Source: Anarhynchus alexandrinus (taxonomy: Eukaryota; Chordata; Aves; Charadriiformes; Charadriidae). From it: a stretch of DNA of 64,000 nt. Both the position numbers and the translations under genes were made by a program. The stretch is taken from assembly GCA_008711295.1 (NCBI GenBank), contig VUYV01000007.1, positions 5,790,659 to 5,854,658 on the forward strand, in the 5' to 3' direction. Shown here one piece after another: positions 60,401-64,000 of the stretch. Each line of letters starts with the position of its first letter. Position 1 is the first letter of the stretch. The notes below the pieces were generated by a model that saw only the letters and a list, made by a program, of their open reading frames with translations, was not told where the DNA came from and made no database searches.

Positions 60401-63400
60401 AGTGACTTCCAAACAGTTCAGACATTTCTGTGGTTTGCTTAAGTTTTGTTTCTGTAAAACAAATCTTACTGCCTTATGCAACTTATTATACTTCTAGGTC
60501 ATTTATTGTGTTGTGTGGTTTTCAAATATAGTTTCTGAGGCCTTGTGTTGCCATTAGGTTGAACATTCTGTCAAACTGTATCTTGTTTGTGTTTTATTTT
60601 TTTTCTGCAGTGAGGAAAAGTGATCTATTAGAATTACAAATACATAAAAGATTTAAGGAAGTGTTCTTTGAATACAAAAGGAGTACAAAAATTTAAGTAG
60701 AACCAGAGTTGTTCTTTTATGGTGGCTGTGGATATTCTTGTTAATCTTCAGAGTGTTGACTATAAAAAGAGAGTACTAACTTTTCCAGACCGTCTGTAAG
60801 TCTGTGTAGGGTGATGTAACATATTTTTTAAAAAAAGTTTACAGATAAGTGTTGTATCTTATGAATACTGAGCTTGAGTCACTAAAATGGTAATGAAACT
60901 ATTAAAAAACAACACAAAAAAATTGAATTCCAAAAATCTAGTGATGTGTGAAGAGAATGTTAAGGTATAATGTAGAAAAACCTTCTATATTGTTACTTAT
61001 ATGTACTTCTCTTTGCCTTGCAGCTTTAGGCGATAAAATTGTGAGAGACATCCGACCAGGAGCTGCCTTTGAACCTACATACATTTATAGACTTTTGACA
61101 GTTATAAAGTCCAGTCTGTCAGAAAAGGTGTGACTTAAAAATCTCTGACTTTAGTAATTGCATTGCAAGTCAGTCACTGTCATTAAAACAATGTAAAGCC
61201 ATACATGAGGTTCTGTGCCTAAATATTACTAAAATCAATTAATTGATAGTTCATTATAATGAAGCTAGATTGTCTCGGGACTTAAATTATAGGAAGATGT
61301 TAATTATAAGTTTGAGAGTTTGATATGTCAGAATAATGAAAAAAATGGCAATTGGAATGATACATCTCCTTTTATAAAGATACCTATTGATTTATATTTA
61401 AGAAATGAGCAGTTTTGTTCGTTTCTGCTTGGGATTCAACTTGGAATGCTTGGAGGTCCACAGAGACTAGTTCAGGTTTAGTTTCAATTTAAAGAAAATA
61501 TAGTTGTTCAAACCATCCTTTGATTTGGCCTTGGTTTGACAGAAACTTTTAACACTACTTTTATAAGAAATAGCAAAAAAGAAAATTACCAACTTGCATG
61601 TTAAATCAAATTTCTGTTGAAAAGAACGCAGAAATTCTTGTATCCAGGTCAAGCTCATATGTGTACTTGCTGTTTAATGGCAGGTTAGCAATTAACGTGT
61701 AGGTTCTTTTTGAACTGGTTAAAAATAAGGGATTATTATAGTAAAATACAAACTTTATTTGACTTTAGAACTAAGACTGAGCGGTTGGTAAATTAGCTAC
61801 ATTAATATGAGAAAGCTAGATGTTCAATGTCATGAACCTTCTGTTAAAATGAAACCATGAAAATGCCATGTAATAATTGAAAAAAACATTTTATTCAGGG
61901 CAGGCAAGAGGATGCTGAAGAATACTTGGGATTTATCCTCAATGGGCTACATGAAGAAATGCTGACTCTAAAGAAACTTCTCTCTCCACATAATGAAAGT
62001 TAGTGGTTTGGTGTTTTTTTGTAGCAAACTTAATTTCTTTCAAATACGCCCACCCCCCCGTTTTTTTTGGTGGTGATTCTGTAATACAGAACAATGTTTG
62101 GACTAGATGTTGAGATAGGGATAGAATGCCATGCTTAGGGGACTCAAAGACATTAAAAAATACATAAAAAATCTGTCTAAAGGATAAAATTAGGCCATGC
62201 TGTCCAATTTACAAATGATATGAAGTGTTACTGGGTGTTTGGAAAAGCATTATCATTCTGTAAATACTCTGAATGACAATAATAATGTCATATACACGGT
62301 CCTCCTAAACAATAAATTTCTGTATTACGGATTTTTACTGAGCTCAACTGAGCATTATTTGGGGCTAACTGCAGTTGAGTAGTCGTCTTAAGCATGGGTA
62401 TGTTTGTCTGCCGTTCATAATACCTGCAATGTCAGTTGTTTACTGGGGTTTTGGCTCTCTCCATGGCAGTTCAAAAATACATCAGTGTGTTTTTTGACTG
62501 ATCTTTAAACCACTGTTAATTAAGATCTTTTTCTGAAGTGGAAACTTCTAGACTGATGGCTAATTTAATATAAACCAGAGCATATTGAATTATTTTAAAA
62601 TTCTTATTGACAAAGTTGGAGAAAAATTTTATTTGGAAGAAGTATTAGAATTTGTATGCAGACTAAAATGCCATTTTATTTTACAGTGGCTTTATGTTTG
62701 GGTCCCCTATGAAAAGTGAAACAAAACACTGTTAGTCTTAGCCGAGTATTAGCCAAGTATAGAATTAAGATCACTAGTTATCCAATTTCTCTTTAGTAGA
62801 CTAAATTTTTTATGATATAAAGTGATCATTCCATATTTTGTTCTTTAACTGTGTGCAGTTTATAGCCTCCTGACTTTGGCACTTGCAAAGAAAATATTTG
62901 CTAAGCCTTGGGTTCCCTGCAGAATATCTGTGCAGAAAAGTTGTATTTAATAATGGCATAATTATGTTTCCAGAATAACACTTCACTTTCTAATTTTCTA
63001 CTCCATAAAATTACTACTAAAAATATATCAAACTTTGCTAGAAAACTACATCTGTTCACATACAGTCATCAGTGAGCTGCATTCTGTTAACATATGGATG
63101 TGTCCAACTATGAGTGAGCCTGCAGTATATTTGTTCTCGTTTACTTTGTCAAATATATGAAAACATCTTATCCTCTGAAAATGATTTGCATTGGGTTTTT
63201 TCCTTTCAAATCCTTTATCTGTATACGTGTTTTATTTGTAAAAACAAAAAAAGAGTGTTTTTTTTTTCCTTCTTCACTTTAAGAACTCTCCGTGTCCAAT
63301 GGCCCTGAGGCTCAGACTGTTCATGAAGAGGAGGAACAAGACGAACAAGGGGAAGGCAGTGAGGATGAATGGGAGCAAGTGGGACCTCGCAACAAATCAT

Positions 63401-63464
63401 CAGTCACTCGTCAGGCTGACTTTGTTCAGACTCCAATTACTGATATTTTTGGTGGTCATATAAG
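42394..63464 (+). CDS. USP10: USP10, ubiquitin carboxyl-terminal hydrolase 10, partial coding span (9 exons visible)
   Basis: The visible coding sequence is the join of 42394-42462, 45557-45602, 50425-51450, 57307-57398, 58964-59073, 59542-59597, 61024-61127, 61899-61998 and 63284-63464 (1784 nt, about 594 codons), with all phases consistent. USP10 is a cysteine deubiquitinase of peptidase family C19. Known roles include deubiquitinating p53, the Beclin-1 complex and 40S ribosomal proteins together with G3BP. The visible part covers a G3BP-binding FGxF motif, a PAM2 motif, a disordered region and the USP Cys box. The first exon (about seven residues) is presumably in the gap at 21366-21763. 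The 3' exons with the catalytic His and Asp lie past the window end. Residue numbers in the exon entries assume seven residues from the hidden exon. Confidence 0.95.
43380..43402 (+). repeat. G-rich tract with quadruplex potential
   Basis: Runs of nine, six and five G are separated by TT and T. Splitting the first run gives four G-tracts, so a transcript-strand G-quadruplex is possible in this USP10 intron. Confidence 0.7.
43825..43960 (+). repeat. Possible degenerate CR1 LINE fragment
   Basis: The motifs ATTATCTGGATGATGAAAT and, about 70 bp later, TGAAATTCAAGAAGGACAAG resemble the reverse-transcriptase end of avian CR1 elements in order. Spacing is shortened and the sequence between them is diverged. 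The call is from recalled consensus, not an alignment, and could be wrong. Confidence 0.3.
45557..45602 (+). CDS. USP10: USP10 exon 3
   Basis: This 46-nt exon encodes [15 protein letters not shown] plus the first base of Gly46. It corresponds to the human segment beginning LPPYSGTVLCGT. It has a TTTTTGTACAG acceptor and an ACAG|GTAAGT donor. It is too short to show as an open reading frame and was found by homology and phase. Confidence 0.88.
45603..50424 (+). other. USP10: USP10 intron 3
   Basis: This 4.8-kb intron ends at the acceptor TTCTTTCGTCCAG at 50424. It contains pyrimidine tracts (about 46103-46129), T-runs near 48620 and 49271-49289, and an A-run near 49638-49654. No exon or RNA gene was recognised. 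Confidence 0.85.
50425..51450 (+). CDS. USP10: USP10 exon 4: PAM2 motif and disordered N-terminal region
   Basis: This 1026-nt exon encodes residues 46-387 plus one base of Glu388. It starts [15 protein letters not shown] and ends [13 protein letters not shown]2 motif, [13 protein letters not shown], is at 50514-50549 (residues 76-87) and would bind the MLLE domain of poly(A)-binding protein. A basic module [16 protein letters not shown] is at 50697-50744, followed by [10 protein letters not shown] Ser/Thr/Glu-rich stretch leads to SWASLF at 51279-51296. The region is low complexity and expected to be disordered. It diverges from human more than the flanking exons, but short motifs are kept. 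The donor is GCAG|GTATAG at 51451; reading through it would add about 25 residues to a stop at 51525. Confidence 0.96.
51451..57306 (+). other. USP10: USP10 intron 4
   Basis: This 5.9-kb intron ends at CTGCAG at 57306. It contains an overlapping palindrome and repeat at 54199-54232, a CAAA/C-rich run at about 54087-54137 and a TA-rich tract near 56985-57010. No coding exon was seen. Confidence 0.85.
54199..54232. repeat. Overlapping direct and inverted repeats, AT-rich
   Basis: TGCCTTATATAA occurs at 54199-54210 and again at 54221-54232. Its reverse complement TTATATAAGGCA overlaps the first copy at 54203-54214. The core CCTTATATAAGG (54201-54212) is a perfect palindrome. Two alternative hairpins are possible. 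It may be a chance AT-rich structure or the remnant of a small inverted-repeat element. Confidence 0.75.
57307..57398 (+). CDS. USP10: USP10 exon 5: catalytic Cys box
   Basis: This 92-nt exon completes Glu388 and encodes residues 389-418, from [13 protein letters not shown] through [20 protein letters not shown] is the USP Cys box. The catalytic Cys codon TGC is at 57384-57386 (about residue 414; Cys424 in human). Trp replaces the Thr usual in other USPs, as it does in human USP10. The donor is GCT|GTATCC at 57399, which is weaker than its neighbours. Confidence 0.94.
57399..58963 (+). other. USP10: USP10 intron 5
   Basis: This 1.6-kb intron has an AT-rich 3' end with the acceptor GCATAG at 58963. 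No feature was recognised in it. Confidence 0.85.
58964..59073 (+). CDS. USP10: USP10 exon 6
   Basis: This 110-nt exon encodes [20 protein letters not shown] followed by [16 protein letters not shown] (residues 419-454) and two bases of Phe455. TLQAL directly continues the Cys box, as in all USPs. It is nearly identical to human; differences include [11 protein letters not shown] for MKFIPLYSKVQ. The donor is TT|GTAAGT at 59074. Confidence 0.94.
59074..59541 (+). other. USP10: USP10 intron 6
   Basis: This 468-nt intron ends at TTCTGTTTCAG at 59541. Nothing further was recognised. Confidence 0.85.
59542..59597 (+). CDS. USP10: USP10 exon 7
   Basis: This 56-nt exon completes Phe455 and encodes [18 protein letters not shown] (456-473) plus one base of Ala474. 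Human has [18 protein letters not shown]. The donor is CAAG|GTGAGT at 59598. It is too short to appear as an open frame. Confidence 0.92.
59598..61023 (+). other. USP10: USP10 intron 7
   Basis: This 1.4-kb intron ends at TTTGCCTTGCAG at 61023. A second good acceptor-like TTTTTTCTGCAG at about 60610 precedes no open, homologous sequence. No other feature was seen. Confidence 0.85.
61024..61127 (+). CDS. USP10: USP10 exon 8
   Basis: This 104-nt exon completes Ala474 and encodes residues 475-508, [20 protein letters not shown] through SSLSEK. The only change I note from human is VIKSS for VNKSS. The donor is GAAAAG|GTGTGA at 61128. Confidence 0.95.
61128..61898 (+). other. USP10: USP10 intron 8
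   Basis: This 771-nt AT-rich intron has the acceptor TTTTATTCAG at 61898. No internal feature was recognised. Confidence 0.85.
61899..61998 (+). CDS. USP10: USP10 exon 9: QEDAEE box
   Basis: This 100-nt exon encodes residues 509-541, [20 protein letters not shown] through LLSPHNE, plus one base of Lys542. QEDAEE(Y/F) is the conserved USP segment following the Cys box, part of the catalytic fold. The donor is GAAA|GTTAGT at 61999. Confidence 0.95.
61999..63283 (+). other. USP10: USP10 intron 9
   Basis: This 1.3-kb intron contains a C-run/T-run junction at about 62050-62068 and ends at a T-rich acceptor, CACTTTAAG, at 63283. No other feature was recognised. Confidence 0.85.
63284..63464 (+). 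CDS. USP10: USP10 exon 10: acidic insert and following USP strand
   Basis: This 181-nt exon completes Lys542 and encodes residues 543-601 plus two bases of Arg602. It begins [13 protein letters not shown], passes through an acidic segment ([20 protein letters not shown]) and ends [14 protein letters not shown]. The final IFGGHIR is the conserved USP stretch before the zinc-finger/fingers region. The donor is ATAAG|GTACAG at 63465. This is the last USP10 exon in the window. Confidence 0.95.
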
Positions 63465-64000
63465 GTACAGTAATTTTTTGTAAAAGTCATTGAGACCGTA
63501 AGCTGCTTTGCCTTTACAGATAATTTTCCCCTCTGCTGTATCTTCTATATTTTTTCACCGTTATTTGATAGTTGGCTAGAAGAGACTGTTACAGAGTTTG
63601 TTCAGGCCAGGAGAGGTGAACGTACTCCCATGAAACATTCGTTGTGCAAGAGAGGGTTCAGAAGACAGACCAGAATGATCAAAAGATTGATCAATGATCA
63701 GATATTTCTATGACTTACTGTAGAGTCTGGATCTTTTTAAGTGCCTTAAGAACAGTCTGTTTAGAGAACTAAAGCCCTGAATTGCATGTAGAGGAGTTTG
63801 AACTCTGTGTGCTTTGTATATTTATATTAATGTCTAAGAATTCCAGAGAACTTTAGAGCTACCTAATTTTTGTGACCTCTGAGGAGTCTTGACTCATTTT
63901 GTAAATAAGGATACTAAAGGATACTGAGATTTGCTAAGAGTTAAATCTGGTCAGTAAAAGAATGAAATAAAATGAAAAATTGTAAACTTTTGGTTCTTTA
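63465..64000 (+). other. USP10: USP10 intron 10 (start)
   Basis: This is intronic sequence after the exon 10 donor, continuing beyond the window. No downstream exon is visible before the end. Confidence 0.85.

Noticed and set aside
60600..60700. Good acceptor-like TTTTTTTCTGCAG in USP10 intron 7
   Set aside because: The following sequence has immediate stops in the required phase, and the exon 7 to exon 8 join is already exact against the human protein.
1..64000. tRNA, rRNA, CRISPR, operon or viral insertions
   Set aside because: I saw no cloverleaf, rRNA motif, regularly spaced direct repeats, dense gene strings, or gag/pol/env-like frames on either strand. Snow-scale elements such as snoRNAs could be missed without a covariance search.

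Overview
The window is vertebrate nuclear DNA, most likely from a bird. It has large split genes with GT/AG introns, one CpG island and sparse interspersed repeats. The two genes lie head to tail on the + strand in the order KLHL36 then USP10, which is also their order on human 16q24.1. The bird call rests on compact intergenic spacing, protein divergence from the human proteins and one weak CR1-like fragment; another sauropsid cannot be excluded. No prokaryotic, viral or CRISPR features are seen.

Region 1 (about 1-16,045) holds KLHL36, complete for coding sequence. A GC-rich first exon ending at 83 is probably 5'UTR. Four coding exons (377-436, 4262-5335, 6196-6353, 12641-13196) join in frame to a 615-residue BTB-BACK-Kelch protein; the human protein has 616. 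A long 3'UTR follows, with several AATAAA signals, the last at 16024.

Region 2 (about 16,046-20,880) is intergenic, and no gene was recognised there. Region 3 (20,881-21,763) is a CpG island cut by a 398-N gap; it is the expected USP10 promoter, and the first USP10 coding exon is presumably inside the gap. Region 4 (21,764-42,393) is the first USP10 intron, about 20.6 kb. It contains an apparent assembly artefact, two nearly identical 201/202-bp copies abutting a single N, and a possible decayed coding relic on the minus strand.

Region 5 (42,394-64,000) carries nine consecutive USP10 exons (exons 2-10 if the hidden exon is exon 1). They encode the G3BP-binding FGxF motif (FGEF here), a PAM2 motif, the disordered N-terminal half, and the start of the USP catalytic domain including the Cys box. 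The His box and the remaining exons lie beyond the window.

The two genes act in ubiquitin biology from opposite sides: KLHL36 is a probable Cullin-3 substrate adaptor and USP10 is a deubiquitinase. The sequence gives no evidence that they are functionally coupled. I found no convincing undescribed system. The most useful observations are the assembly duplication, the gap hiding the USP10 start, the FGEF variant, a strong hairpin in the distal KLHL36 3'UTR, and the minus-strand coding-like relic.
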